Positions 32,865-43,042 of a stretch of DNA of 64,000 nt are shown piece by piece (within the stretch, counting starts at the first letter, position 1; each line of letters opens with the position of its first letter). This DNA comes from Gremmenia infestans (taxonomy: Eukaryota > Ascomycota > Leotiomycetes > Helotiales > Hamatocanthoscyphaceae), in assembly GCA_032629725.1 (NCBI GenBank), contig JAFEVB010000036.1:62001-126000 (forward strand). Reading direction: 5' to 3'. Under the pieces are notes generated by a model. It made no database searches. It was given only the letters and a program-made list of their open reading frames with translations, and was not told where the DNA came from. Both the position numbers and the translations under genes were made by a program.

Positions 32865-33413
32865 CTCGATCTTGAGGGTTGGCATATGCATAGAGGAGGA
32901 GATGATATCGTAGTAGGAGTAATAGACTTTTGTTGAAGAATGAATGAATGACTGTCCTTGAGCCTGATAAATAAATCAATCGATCGTGCGTAGCCAGCGT
33001 AGGATTATAATTAGAAAAGCAAACTACCTTGTGTATGTATTTGAGTAGATTTTAGAAATGAGCGGATACAGGCTAGCTTGGAGTGACAAGAGATATGAGT
33101 CTTGTGGATGATAGTGTTTTGTTTTGCGGGTGGAGGCCTAGGGGGTTTGATATAGAGGATCTAGGTGGAGGGCTGGCTTACTTGAGTGCGTTTTCCATCT
33201 ATCTGTCTATTTATTTGTTCATGCATGCATACTACGACATTTAATGAGAAAGAAAGATGGGAACCATACTAATGGCTCGTAATTAAAGGATTGTAAATGT
33301 CATCTAAATATCTAATTAAGATATCTAAAATCCATGCGCCACTTTTTCCAAAATCCCAACACCCCTCTCCTTAGCTCGTTCAATCAATCACCCACTATCC
33401 GTGAGCAATTCAC
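32865..33413. other. Convergent intergenic region
   Basis: About 550 bp between the ends of the Zn2Cys6 gene and the DsbA-like gene. AT-rich, no gene seen. Confidence 0.6.
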
Positions 33414-34380
33414 TCACTCACTCTCCCTAACAATCTGCAACAACGCCTTCTCATAATCCTCCACCTCATTCGCCCCCAAAATCGTAACATCCCTCTTGCG
33501 TCCCTCAATCCTAACAACCGGCACCTGATCCGACACATTCCCGGCTTCCTCCCCAATCTGCGCCTTCAGCTCCTGCAGACCCTCGTCCTCGTTTTCAATA
33601 AACGCCTTCGCCTCCGCTTCATCCACACCCGCCGCTTTACAGGCAGCGAGTAGCGTCTCGTGGCTACTGGGGTGCATTTCTTCTTCAAAGTACAGGTGGT
33701 AGAGCGAGGAGACGAGTTTGTCTGCGATAACGGCGCCGTTGGGAGAGGTGTTTTGGTAGTGTTGGATCAGCCGGTGGGCTTGCAGCGTGTTGGCGACGGT
33801 GCCGGCGAATTTGAAATTGATGCCTGCCGAGAGGCCGTACGCCGTCATGAGCTTGACGTACATGTTCATTTTGTCGGCCGAGTCGCCGTAGCGGGATTTC
33901 TTGTACCATTCGTATTTGTCTTCGCCGGTTTGGCTGGCGCCCGGGTAGAGTTGGTAGGGGCGGTATTTTATGGTGAAGGTTACTTTGGAGGAGGCGTCTG
34001 TGGCGCGGACGCGGCGGAGGGCTGGGGTGGGGTGGGTTAGCGAAATCGGGAAAGGGGGTTGGGGCACGTGGGTGTGTGGCACGTGATGGGGTGTAAAAGA
34101 TTGTATTGTGGCTTGGGAATGGGCGCAAGGCAGGGTGGGTTATGGGAGAGCGTACCTTCGTCGAGTCTGTAACGTCACGAAAGTCAGCGCTGTGTCGTTT
34201 AACGGTGGGTGCTTACTTGCCTCTTCTTGGCCAGATATGTCCTTTAATGCGAGGTCAGCAAGGTCATCTCGTATCTAGTAATCAATTGCACCGATGACAT
34301 GAGTAATTGCCGAATAAAAGTGAAAGAACTTACCAAGGACAGATAGTATCCAACGTGAAGTCGATTGTTGAATCGTACAT
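33414..34380 (-). CDS. DsbA-like (FrnE-type) thioredoxin-fold oxidoreductase, GC-AG intron and microexon
   Basis: Best exons are 34380-34334, 34241-34221, 34166-34156 (11 nt) and 34021-33414, giving 228 residues. Spliced, the N-terminus reads MYDSTIDFTLDTICPWTYL followed by AKKRLDEALRRVRA. That is the DsbA/FrnE active-site start, with CPWT in place of CxxC, so only Cys14 remains of the redox pair. To keep frame, intron 2 must begin with GC (AG|GCAAGT, a classic GC donor); the overlapping GT four bases later shifts the frame. GLSAGINFKFAGTVANTLQAHRLI and YHLYFEEEMHPSSHETLLAACKAAGV complete the helical insert, and VPVVRIEGRKRD the final strand. The lost second Cys suggests a glutathione-dependent or non-redox role. 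It is convergent with the Zn2Cys6 gene. Confidence 0.85.
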
Positions 34381-34788
34381 TGTTGCGGTGTCTTGGGGTG
34401 TGTTGTTGGTAGCGGGGTAGTGATGAATAGCTGTTGATGTGGTGATATAAAAGCAGAATCAAGTATTGTGATTAGCCGATACTGAATTTGTTCCTGCGGT
34501 ATTTGAAATGAGGGAAGTATATATAGGTTCAAGTAGACATTTCAAGCATATAGTGAAGCGTCGGGTAAAGACAGAACGAGACAGATGGTGATCAGGCCAC
34601 TACTAGAGAGAGCCGTTACCCCGCGTACCAATGGAAAAGGAGGGACTGTGATGCGGGTGAAAGAAGATGGAAGATCAGTGGATCCTCTCGGTTGTGAAGT
34701 TTTCAGCCACAACACACCACACCACCGCACGCACGGTGCAGGCCGGTCCTCTCTCCATAGTGAAAAATCCGGTATGTAGGTTAGACGG

Positions 34789-34822
34789 ACGTCCTCCTCA
34801 GCTCCGGCGGACCTAAGCTACA
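34789..34822 (+). repeat. Left arm of a 34-bp inverted repeat around the kinase-like gene
   Basis: Reads ACGTCCTCCTCAGCTCCGGC and continues GGACCTAAGCTACA. The reverse complement of 36373-36406 matches it at 31 of 34 positions by eye. The arms span 1,618 bp. Confidence 0.75.
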
Positions 34823-34859
34823 TCAGCTAAAAATTACTAAGCAGGTCCGCCTGAACTTA

Positions 34860-35210
34860 TTAGCCTACTTAGTTGTTTTAGTATTTAAATACAGGCTAAC
34901 TACTATTCCCTATATAGCTAGAACGCTAAGAGTATAGTTGCTACCTAGTACTATTTATATAGTTATTAACTATCTAGTAAATATTGATAATTAATTTTAC
35001 TACTATTTATTTATTTATATTGCACTTTATATAAACGAATCTGTTATCTATTATCTATTAAAATTTCTCCTACGATTAATCGAAGGGCGGTGCCTGCCAG
35101 ACGACAAATAAGGCTTAAGACGTTATCTAAAGAGGATATCAGATTAGGACAGGCTGTTAATTAATTGGTTGTTACAAGAGATATTCGACTACTATAATAA
35201 TGAAGAAGAT
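34860..35210. repeat. AT-rich block inside the inverted-repeat-flanked segment
   Basis: Long runs of A/T with TATTTA, TTAATT and TAGTTATTAACTA words and almost no GC-rich codons. It looks like repeat DNA degraded by C-to-T mutation. The source element cannot be recognised. Confidence 0.45.
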
Positions 35211-35518
35211 TACATATCGTTCTTGATAAGTTGGGCAACTTTCGACTCCTTCCCTTTCCGGCCTCCACCTTCACAAGACTAAGACATAGAACAGGTGATT
35301 GCAAAGAGCGTAATAGATTATATTATAGTAGCCGTTCATGATTATCAAGTTTCCCTGTCCCTTTGAAATATTCTTCAAAAACCCTCCCGATATGAAGAAC
35401 CGTTTGCAAGTGAGCAATGGACAAATCTGATTTATCAAAATTTGCAACCCTTATGCTGCACAAAAGTTCCTTAGCAGCACAATTCGTAGGCAGGAGCACG
35501 GCAATAGGGGTTTCATTT

Positions 35519-36436
35519 TCAAACACTATCAACTACTACAACTGATCCGCCTCTTCCAGTCGTTTCTGCCAGTTCCGACGACAATGTTTGGAGCTCTTTA
35601 AGCGCCTTCGATTCCTCATATGGTTCAGCATGTTCGAAATCAACGAGGCGAACATGAACAGGTTCCTTCGACCGATCGAGGATAAAATTGTAGCGGTTTA
35701 CATCTCCGTGAACCATATTCATGTGATGAAAGTTCTTGAGGGCTTCTCTGCACGCCGGTAGATCATCTATCGATGCAAAGTCGCCCTCTAACTTCTCAAG
35801 CAGCATACCAATCACCCGTCCATTTTCCGTCACGTGAGCCAAGAAAGCAGGAGTGATAACCGGATCCTCAGGCTCTCGGTATTCTTCAATCACCGAATAT
35901 GTGTAGGTCTCATGCTCAATTCTAGGGATTTGCCACCCGAAACATGCAGTTTTGCAAATGGCTGGAAGGCCGGAAAACAGTACTTCGTGGACTCCGGATC
36001 GGTGCCGCTTGACTTTCTCTAAAGACAGCACGTCGATGGTCGTTGGATGCCATATCGTCTTTACGGCTGGTAAGGCCTCGAATGAGAGATCGAAAGTCAA
36101 ATAACCGTCTGATTTGCGGCTCACTTCCATTATTGTCCATTTTTTGTCTGGAAAATCGGGCAGTTGGGGTATGAGCAGGTGCGGACGACACATCGTGTCT
36201 TCATCGAAAACGTCGGTTGCTATTGTCACATAGTGAACTCTTTGTCCGGCCCGTAAACGATAAGATCCAAAGTCTTTGTTGATTTCTTGTGATAGTACCT
36301 CGATTTCCGACTTAGAGACGGTACGAGATTCCATCGTTGGGATTTTTCTTGCTTGCATAGTCTGAAAGGAGTTGTGGCTTAGGTCCGCCGGAGCTAGGGA
36401 GGACGTGCCTGAAAATTGCCCGTCCACGGCACTCAT
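35519..36436 (-). CDS. Protein-kinase-like fold protein (fungal orphan family)
   Basis: An intronless frame of 305 residues from ATG 36436; ATGs at 36358 and 36334 are alternatives that exclude the inverted-repeat arm. The recognisable part is C-terminal: GRVIGMLLEKLEGDF resembles a kinase hinge, NMVHGDVNRYNFILD the catalytic loop (HGD with Asn five residues later, as in aminoglycoside/choline kinase folds) and VRLVDFEHAEPY the DFG position, here DFE. The N-terminal half (YVTIATDVFDEDTM, FDLSFEALPAVKTIWHPTTID) is typical of many-copy kinase-like proteins of Leotiomycetes, often misnamed in databases; this last point is from memory. The substrate is unknown. The gene sits between inverted repeats with AT-rich DNA downstream. 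Confidence 0.65.
   Translation of the reverse strand: MSAVDGQFSGTSSLAPADLSHNSFQTMQARKIPTMESRTVSKSEIEVLSQEINKDFGSYRLRAGQRVHYVTIATDVFDEDTMCRPHLLIPQLPDFPDKKWTIMEVSRKSDGYLTFDLSFEALPAVKTIWHPTTIDVLSLEKVKRHRSGVHEVLFSGLPAICKTACFGWQIPRIEHETYTYSVIEEYREPEDPVITPAFLAHVTENGRVIGMLLEKLEGDFASIDDLPACREALKNFHHMNMVHGDVNRYNFILDRSKEPVHVRLVDFEHAEPYEESKALKELQTLSSELAETTGRGGSVVVVDSV
36373..36406 (-). repeat. Right arm of the 34-bp inverted repeat
   Basis: Partner of the arm at 34789-34822 with three mismatches. It overlaps the first ~20 codons of the kinase-like frame if the most upstream ATG (36436) is used, but lies just outside if translation starts at 36358 or 36334. Confidence 0.75.
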
Positions 36437-37161
36437 TCAGTCCGTACCTTACCGAGACGACATACGATCAAACATCACCAGCTTCCGTTGAGTCAGCATA
36501 ATGCATGCCACTTTACCTACACACAATGTGACGCAAAGAGCCCGTATCGTGATGTCTCGTATGACTACTCGGCAGCGGCTAGGACGACAGCAATATATTA
36601 TCCTGGGTGATGGTGCGAAGTCGATGACTAACGGGACTTGATGCTTTGAACGCGAACGAGAACGAGAAACAGAAAGAGAAAAGAAAGAGCCAAGAACGCG
36701 ACATCTTCCAAGAATAGAAGTCTTCGAAGTCGCTGCCTAGTTGAGCCTCATATATAGCGGAGCGTCCGAAGAAACGTTGCGTCCGTACAGTGAGAGTGAA
36801 GAGTGAGTCGCAACTTTCTCTTCGGGTTGCGAGTTTTGGCAGCTGCGCCACACGGCGCCTCCCTCACTGCCCCCCTGCCTAAGATCTCTTTTTTTAGAAT
36901 ATCGCCAATCGTACCTGCAAACCATCACGTCACTCGTCCATCATTCTTTCTTTTAGATATAAAGTTTGGGTAGCATGCTCTTTCTTAAATTCCTTTCCTT
37001 CCATATCATATCAAAACCACAAGTTTCCATCTTAACACAAATAACTTTCTTCCTCTCAACCACTGTCGTTCACGATCAAGTGCTTCCACAACTAAAATCG
37101 TTCATCAACACTCGTTCGTCCCAACGTCCCAATACAAACAAAACTTCATCTTCCAGTCAAA
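36437..37161. promoter_or_regulatory. Divergent promoter region of the kinase-like and GPI-protein genes
   Basis: 725 bp between divergent starts. The right 200 bp are C/T- and CAA-rich with a probable leader for the secreted protein. GAGAACGAGAAACAGAAAGAG purine repeats lie near 36650-36690. No other gene is seen. Confidence 0.5.
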
Positions 37162-37748
37162 ATGAAGTATACCACTGTCATCCTCGCAGCATCTGCTGTT
37201 GCCGTCAATGCACAGCTCACAGCGTCAGTTGCCTTCCTTCCTCCATCTCCCCATCAACATCCAAACTAACTCGTCGCAGCTCCAACGTTCTTCTACCAAC
37301 AACTGCTTCTTCTCCTTCCCTGAATGGCTCGACTACAATCACCGCCACGGGAACCTCAGTCTATACCTCAGCTGGTGTCACGGTCACGGAGATTTTCACA
37401 ACCACATACTGCCCAGATACCCCTCTCTCCACCATCGTTCTCCCATCAGCATCCGGCTACCCCAGTCACCCTAGCAATGGCACATCAGGCTCTGGCTCAG
37501 GCTCAGGCTCAGGTTCTGGTTCTGGTTCAGCCCCTATTGTAACAGGAACTGGCAGCTCTCCAACTGGTTCCGGCTCTAGCAGCTCTAGCAATGGAACTGC
37601 AACAGGCGGATCTGGCAGCAAAACAGCAACAGCCACTCCAGTCGGACCAACAACCACCGCACCCTCGACCTTTACTGGTGGTGCACTCACCAACTCGGCC
37701 AGTGGTGCACTCGCAGCTGTCGGTCTCGCAGTTGCATACTTTCTCTAA
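37162..37748 (+). CDS. Small GPI-anchored Ser/Gly-rich cell-wall protein
   Basis: Exons 37162-37223 and 37280-37748 give 176 residues. The signal peptide is MKYTTVILAASAVAVNA, cut before QLTA. The mature part has one short conserved-looking segment, TSVYTSAGVTVTEIFTTTYC, the VTEIFTTTYCP pattern frequent in fungal cell-wall mannoproteins. It is followed by a (GlySer) run from 37486, then Ser/Thr/Gly-rich sequence suited to O-glycosylation. The C-terminus has a GPI signal: small residues (ALTNSASG) then ALAAVGLAVAYFL. It is thus probably a plasma-membrane or wall glycoprotein. The Gly-Ser run is encoded by a GGCTCA/GGTTCT repeat and may vary in length between strains. Confidence 0.85.
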
Positions 37749-38508
37749 AACCACCCAATCTCAATTTGCATTTATTTGAGCGATTCCATCCGGCCACGGC
37801 GCATATCAGCGTTTTCTTGTTACATTAGCGACGACGATACCACACACATTACGCATGATACGCTTGCACCACATTTCCTGCCTTGTTTGAAGACTGCTAG
37901 AGGCCTAGGCCAGCTTACACCTTGAGAGTGTATATGTACGATGCGACGAGGGGGGTATTTTTACGTCATGATCATGATTCATCAGACGTAACGAATAATG
38001 GTTTGGACCTGTACATACCTTGGGGGTTATATAATGGCATAGAAGAAGAGCTAGACAGCTACCTAATACTTAATCAATACTTCACCATAATTGTTTCTTG
38101 TCCGTTCCCTCTTCAAAGTGATGAAATCGAACGGCAGGTCAAAAAGCGAAAGGAAATACATGCCCCAGCAAAGTCTCTGTTGTACATCGCCCTGCCCTAT
38201 CTAGGCATCTTCTAGGGTCACCTCAAAGTAGTTGGCACCTTTAATGTCGCAAGTGGTCCTTTTAGTGTCTAACGAAGGAAGGACTAGATATTTGGGAACA
38301 TACCATCTTCCTTGTTGAGCTTAGTTCGTAGCTTACTCGTCCTCGTAGTTGCCAACTATTTTAGAATTACTCGATTACAAGTATCCTCAATAACTCCATT
38401 ATGATATATTGCTCACTTTGATCCAAGACAGAATTATTCCGTGTTCTCGCATATACTTCATCAAATCCCATAACAATGGTGGTTGATTAGCCCCCCATAC
38501 ATCTCAAC
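37749..38508. other. Intergenic region upstream of the phosphohexomutase gene
   Basis: 760 bp with no gene seen. AT-rich; no repeat boundary or target-site duplication visible next to the intronless gene on its right. Confidence 0.5.
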
Positions 38509-40218
38509 ATGCCTGCCGCTACGGATGCCCTTAGTCTCCACATTGTCTACACACCGCAGCCTCTCAAATTTGGCACAAGTGGCCGTCGTGGAGAAGTCAT
38601 TCATTTGACTCAGCTTGAGGTTTACACCAACGTCTTCGCCGAGATCCGTTACCTCAAAGCAATTCCGCGGTCTTTAGGTGGCGTTATATCTGGCGACGAC
38701 TTTTACTATGCGCACGACCTTCGGCCCAGCTCCACCCAGCTTGACGACAATGGCCGCGGAGGTCTCTGTCAAGCAGTCGAGACGGCTTTGAGGGATTCAT
38801 ACATGCGTCCCATCAACCTAGGTGCAATCCCCACGCCTGCTTTAACGTACTGGGCCCTCAAGCATGGCAAGGGTAGCATCATGGTCACGGGTAGCCACAC
38901 CCCCTTTGACCGCAATGGCTACAAACTCAATACCTCCAAAGGAGAGATCATGCCGAAACATGAAGGGGGAATCAACTACATGCTTGACATTACTCGGGAA
39001 GAAATCTTCTCACAGCCCTATAACGAATCGCTCTTCGATGCCCATGGCAGACTCCGCAATGATTTCGCGCGGACCAGATTTATGCGTGCTATAATTACAG
39101 GTAAAATAGCCTTCATTAGGCGTTATGTGGACTTCTTCAAGGGCGAAACGCTGCAGGGCATGAAGGTCCTCGCATACCAGCACTCGGCCGTTGGGCGTGA
39201 TCTCCTGATAGAAATATTCGAAGCTCTTGGCGCCGAGGTCACTGCTGCCGGCCGCAGCGACACTTTCGTGCCTATTGATACGGAAGCCATTGAACAGGCC
39301 CAGCTTGACACAGTTCGAGAACTTGTGAGGGAGACTGGCGAGAAGTTTGACGCAATTATCTCCACAGATGGTGACAGCGATCGTCCGATGCTAATTGCTC
39401 CCGAGGGTGACGAGCTCCGCTTTTTCGGCGGTGACCTTTTAGGCATGATTGCAGCTGAGTTTTTAGGTATAGATGCCGCTGTGGTCCCAATCAGCACCAA
39501 TGATGCTATAGATCGCGGACCTCTGCGTCCTGTCACTAGACCAAAGACCAAAATTGGCAGTCCCTATGTGATTGCTGGTATGGAGCGTGCCATCTTGAAA
39601 GGCCGTCGTCGCGTCGTTGGTTGGGAAGCCAACGGCGGCTTTCTCACAGGCTCTGACATTGAACGCAACGGCAACATCCTAACTCGTCTTCCCACGCGTG
39701 ATGCGTTCCTCCCTCTACTCTGCGCTCTGTTCGCGGCGCACAACCGCAAGATTACGATCCCAGAACTCTTCGCTACGCTACCCCGCCGTTTCAGCCGCGC
39801 TGCATTGCTTCGGAACTTCCCTCGCGCAATAAGCAAGAAGATCATAGAGCGGTTCTCACCTTCTGAAATAGCCATCCAAAACGTCTGCTATCACCCTGAG
39901 ATCACCATTCGTGATGCTAAAAAAGCCAGGCTTAAACTTAAGGACCATGACGCCGAGCGACTGGACAGGATCCGCCGAGAATTGCAAAGTGTATTATCTG
40001 CAGAACTTGGATTTTACCAGGTTTCCCAGATCCTCTATACGGATGGAGTCCGCGTCATCTTTTCCAATGGCGATGTTGCTCACTTCCGCCCGTCAGGTAA
40101 TGCGGATGAACTTCGCATTTACTCAGCCGCGGACACGCAAGAGCGTGCTGACTTTATTGCCAGCCAGGGAGTTGCGGAACCAAATGGCATTCTGAGACGT
40201 TTGGAGCAGATGGTTTAA
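38509..40218 (+). CDS. Bacterial-type phosphomannomutase/phosphoglucomutase, intronless
   Basis: A single exon of 569 residues with all four domains of the alpha-D-phosphohexomutase family: FGTSGRRGEV at the start, IMVTGSHTPFDRNGYKL with phosphoserine Ser129, the metal loop STDGDSDRP (Asp287/289/291), the sugar loop GWEANGGF (~371) and a C-terminal phosphate-binding region. It interconverts hexose 1- and 6-phosphates. The active loop TGSHTPFDRNG and general layout are those of bacterial enzymes. Native fungal phosphomannomutase (Sec53) is a HAD enzyme and fungal PGM2 has TASHNPGG, so this is an extra enzyme. No introns, unlike most genes here, fits gene transfer from bacteria. Codon use is not obviously foreign. 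It is convergent with the AAA+ gene. Confidence 0.85.
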   Translation: MPAATDALSLHIVYTPQPLKFGTSGRRGEVIHLTQLEVYTNVFAEIRYLKAIPRSLGGVISGDDFYYAHDLRPSSTQLDDNGRGGLCQAVETALRDSYMRPINLGAIPTPALTYWALKHGKGSIMVTGSHTPFDRNGYKLNTSKGEIMPKHEGGINYMLDITREEIFSQPYNESLFDAHGRLRNDFARTRFMRAIITGKIAFIRRYVDFFKGETLQGMKVLAYQHSAVGRDLLIEIFEALGAEVTAAGRSDTFVPIDTEAIEQAQLDTVRELVRETGEKFDAIISTDGDSDRPMLIAPEGDELRFFGGDLLGMIAAEFLGIDAAVVPISTNDAIDRGPLRPVTRPKTKIGSPYVIAGMERAILKGRRRVVGWEANGGFLTGSDIERNGNILTRLPTRDAFLPLLCALFAAHNRKITIPELFATLPRRFSRAALLRNFPRAISKKIIERFSPSEIAIQNVCYHPEITIRDAKKARLKLKDHDAERLDRIRRELQSVLSAELGFYQVSQILYTDGVRVIFSNGDVAHFRPSGNADELRIYSAADTQERADFIASQGVAEPNGILRRLEQMV

Positions 40219-40536
40219 GCTGCAAGACCTCTCTCTTACCCGTGTTTTTTCTGTCGGTTCTGGGCGTTGGCGCTGGGCAAAATGGCAAAAAAGCACTATC
40301 TGTTCCCTAGCATTCAAACGGGGTTTAAAAGCAGTCACTTCTCACTAATTGCTTTTGGTATGGGGTGAGAGACGGGATGAGTATTAATGTCGAGAAACGA
40401 AGGAGTTGAAAGTTTGAAGGTTCCTAGATGGAACGAATAAGATAGCTTTTAGCTGACTAAATATGTAAATTCATTCCCTGAATCTACTTCTCATAGTGCA
40501 TGTCTAACGGGGGCACTCAGTCTTCCAACTGACAGA
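40219..40536. other. Convergent intergenic region
   Basis: 318 bp between the stop codons of the phosphohexomutase and AAA+ genes. Nothing beyond 3' untranslated sequence is seen. Confidence 0.6.
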
Positions 40537-42929
40537 TTATAGCATAGTGTCATCCCCCCTATCTGCTCCCTTCCCATCCATATCAACCGTAGCCAGGTAC
40601 TTTTTAAAATTATCACTCATCTCCACCACCTTTTCAAAATGATCCTGTCGCAACTCGATTTCCAGCCTCTTCTCCTCACCCTCTCCCTCCGTACCATTCT
40701 TCTTTCTCGCCTTCTGCTCCGCCTCGTACTCAGCCAACGCAACAGCAGTCTGAAACGCATTCCGGATCTCCCTTCCATTCCACTCGATATCCTTCAGCAC
40801 ATCATCACTCAGCACATAGCGCTTCGCGCCCGCCTTGACACTAATCTCGTCGCCGCGTTCCGTCTCCAGCTTTTGGAAAAACTGCACCCAGATCCTCTTG
40901 CGGCCCTCGGCGTCCAGCGGCCGGTATCCGATATACACGTGGATCCTGCTGAAGAAGGCCGGGTCGAAGTGGCCCACGCGGTTCGTGGTCAGGAATAAGA
41001 TGCCGCGGTAGTACTCCATGGCGCGCAGGAACACGCTGACGAGCCCGTTGCGCGTCAGCTCGTTGACCTCGCGCCGCTCCAGATACACGTCTGCTTCGTC
41101 GATGAGCATCACGGCGCCCCAGATCTCGGCTAGCTTGAACCACTTGCTGAGGGACTCTTCGACCGTGAACTCGTCGGTACCGATGTCGCCGCACGTCAGC
41201 GAAAGCAGGGGCCGGGATGTGAATTCCGCTACGCATTCTGCCGTGAATGTCTTGCCGGCGCCGGGCGGGCCATGCAGCAGGAAGATCTGCCCTTCGCCTT
41301 TGTTGGGGATCGGGTCCGCGGACCATGTCGCTTCGGCCGTGCTGTTCTTCTTGTTGCGGGAGGAACTGTATTTGTGCACTAGCGCCTTGATGAGCTCTTG
41401 TTTGTCGGAGGGCAGGACTAGGTTTTCGATCGCTTCGGTTTTGATCTTGGGCGCGCGGCAGCAGTCTACGTCCAGGGCTTGCCACTTTTTCGACTTGAGA
41501 TCGAAGCCCATGATTCGGCGCGGGCAGAGGAAGTATCTGTGCCGGTCGATCGATCCGTCGTCCTTGGTGATGGCTAGGCTGGGAGTATCGCGCGGGTCGA
41601 TATTTTCATAGGATCCCCATTTCGTGTTGCCAGATGCCGCGCGTCTGGTTTCCAAGCATTCGTCGCAGTTGCAGTCGTAGTGCAGACCAGCGAGAATCCC
41701 AGAGTTGTCATCATCGACACCGAGATCGGGCGCGGGGTACTTATCTATCTCCTGCCAGTCGGCATAAGTATAGAAGGAACCCTGATCAACCACAACACGC
41801 CCTTCATGGAAACGCTTTGGTGTTTTGACCGCTGCCATACTGTACCCCTTGTAGTCCATCTGCTTGCCCATCAACATGCTATAGAACTTCTCACCACGAT
41901 CCTCGAGCTTCTTTCTCGGCGACAGCTCTGTGTTGGAGTCCAGGAACTTGGCCGGGAACACTTTCAAGGATGTGATCTCGCGCTCGCCTTCAAAGGGAGT
42001 GATTATCACTTCGTGCGGCCTGCGCCCAACCATCCGCCCATCGAAGTCAAGATACCACATCATGACTTTGAAGGGTGCAATGTAGCCGAACTTAAGACCT
42101 TCGAGGTGCGGGACACATGACTGGACCACGAACCCGCCACGCTGATCATCGAGCTGCGCATAGACATCCATACCAGGCTTGAACAGCATCCACAGCATCT
42201 CGAACGTAGCGACGGGCGTCGGCTTCGTATATCTCTGATCCTCCTCAAGAAGCTTATCGCCGAGGTTATCAGCGAGGTATTTCTGCAGAATGCTAATGTG
42301 GTGGAAGGCCTCTGCATCGCCGCACGTCTCCTTGTACTCCTGCAGTTCCTTGCGGAAGTGCACGAGGATGCTGAAGGGCTCTTTGATGGAGATGGTGTCG
42401 CCGAGGAGTGATTGCCCGGGGTAGTAGTCAACGATGGCTCGGAGCGCCTTGATGATGGCTTCAGAGTGGATAATCAGTTCCTTGTCTTCCATAGACCGCT
42501 CGTCGAAGTTCTCCTTGTCGTCTTTGTCCTTCTCCTGTAGTGTGGCTTTCTCCTCTCCCTTGCCCTTTTTGTAGATCTTGGGAAACCATACCGTGACACT
42601 GTACAAGACTTCAAGAATCGGCGTTCCTGTGGCGCCGTATCTGAGAAAGAAAGTCAGCAGTGTGTACAGGACAGTATCAGCCACAGAACGAGGCGGGCGG
42701 GCGTGACTCACGATGCTTTCTTCAATTTGTACGGAGCGTCCAAGAGCTTAGTTCCCTTGATCTCGCCCGAGAAATCCTTGTACTGGACTTTATACACGAT
42801 CTCCGGACACTGCGCCGGCTCGTCTTTAAGCGCTGTAGCATTTCCGCTGCTGCTGCTGGTTTCGGGGGTTTCGTCTCCAACAAGGACATAGTTCTTGCCA
42901 TCCTCGGTCTTGGAAGTCGAGGTATCCAT
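40537..42929 (-). CDS. AAA+ ATPase with large N-terminal region (fungal family)
   Basis: Exons 42929-42712 and 42640-40537 give 773 residues; the splice joins LDAPYKLKKAS to YGATGTPILEVLY. An in-frame ATG at 42944 adds five residues. The N-terminal half has no named motif but contains PKRFHEGRVVVDQGSFYTY and a Cys-rich patch (LHYDCNCDECLETRR). The AAA domain is complete: Walker A LLHGPPGAGKTFTAE (~residue 529), Walker B AVMLIDEADVYLE (~586), sensor/second-region LTTNRVGHFDPAFFSRIHV, and IGYRPLDAEGRKRIWVQFF. A C-terminal helical lid ends ...EWNGREIRNAFQTAVALAE. This is a single-AAA fungal group often expanded in filamentous ascomycetes and with unknown substrates. The 71-nt intron has consensus GTGAGT...CTCAG ends. 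Confidence 0.85.
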
Positions 42930-43015
42930 GGTGAAAAGGCGCAATGCAGTGTACGATTATATTTATGAGACAGTTGGACTGAGTGAGTGGGTCTTGATAT
43001 ACCCGGAAGTAGAAA

Positions 43016-43042
43016 TGAAGGAAGTGAAGGAAGTGAAGGAAG
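43016..43042. repeat. (TGAAGGAAG)3 tandem repeat
   Basis: Three perfect 9-bp units followed by TGAG, in the probable leader of the AAA+ ATPase gene. Confidence 0.85.

Larger units (their letters stand above)
34381..35518. other. Intergenic region with inverted-repeat arm and AT-rich DNA
   Basis: The DsbA-like promoter is on the left. At 34789-34822 lies one arm of a 34-bp inverted repeat (partner at 36373-36406). Just inside, GGCGGACCT (34807-34815) and AGGTCCGCC (34843-34851) form a hairpin, and TTAGCCT / AGGCTAA repeat the pattern. From about 34860 to 35210 the DNA is very AT-rich. No gene is supported; the frame at 35323-35532 has no ATG. Confidence 0.55.

Noticed and set aside
35323..35532. 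69-codon frame just downstream of the kinase-like gene
   Set aside because: Starts with TTG inside the neighbouring coding sequence and has no splice site that would fuse it to the gene.
41018..41611. Plus-strand 197-codon frame opposite the AAA+ gene
   Set aside because: It is the antisense shadow of the Walker A/B region; the minus-strand protein has clear motifs.
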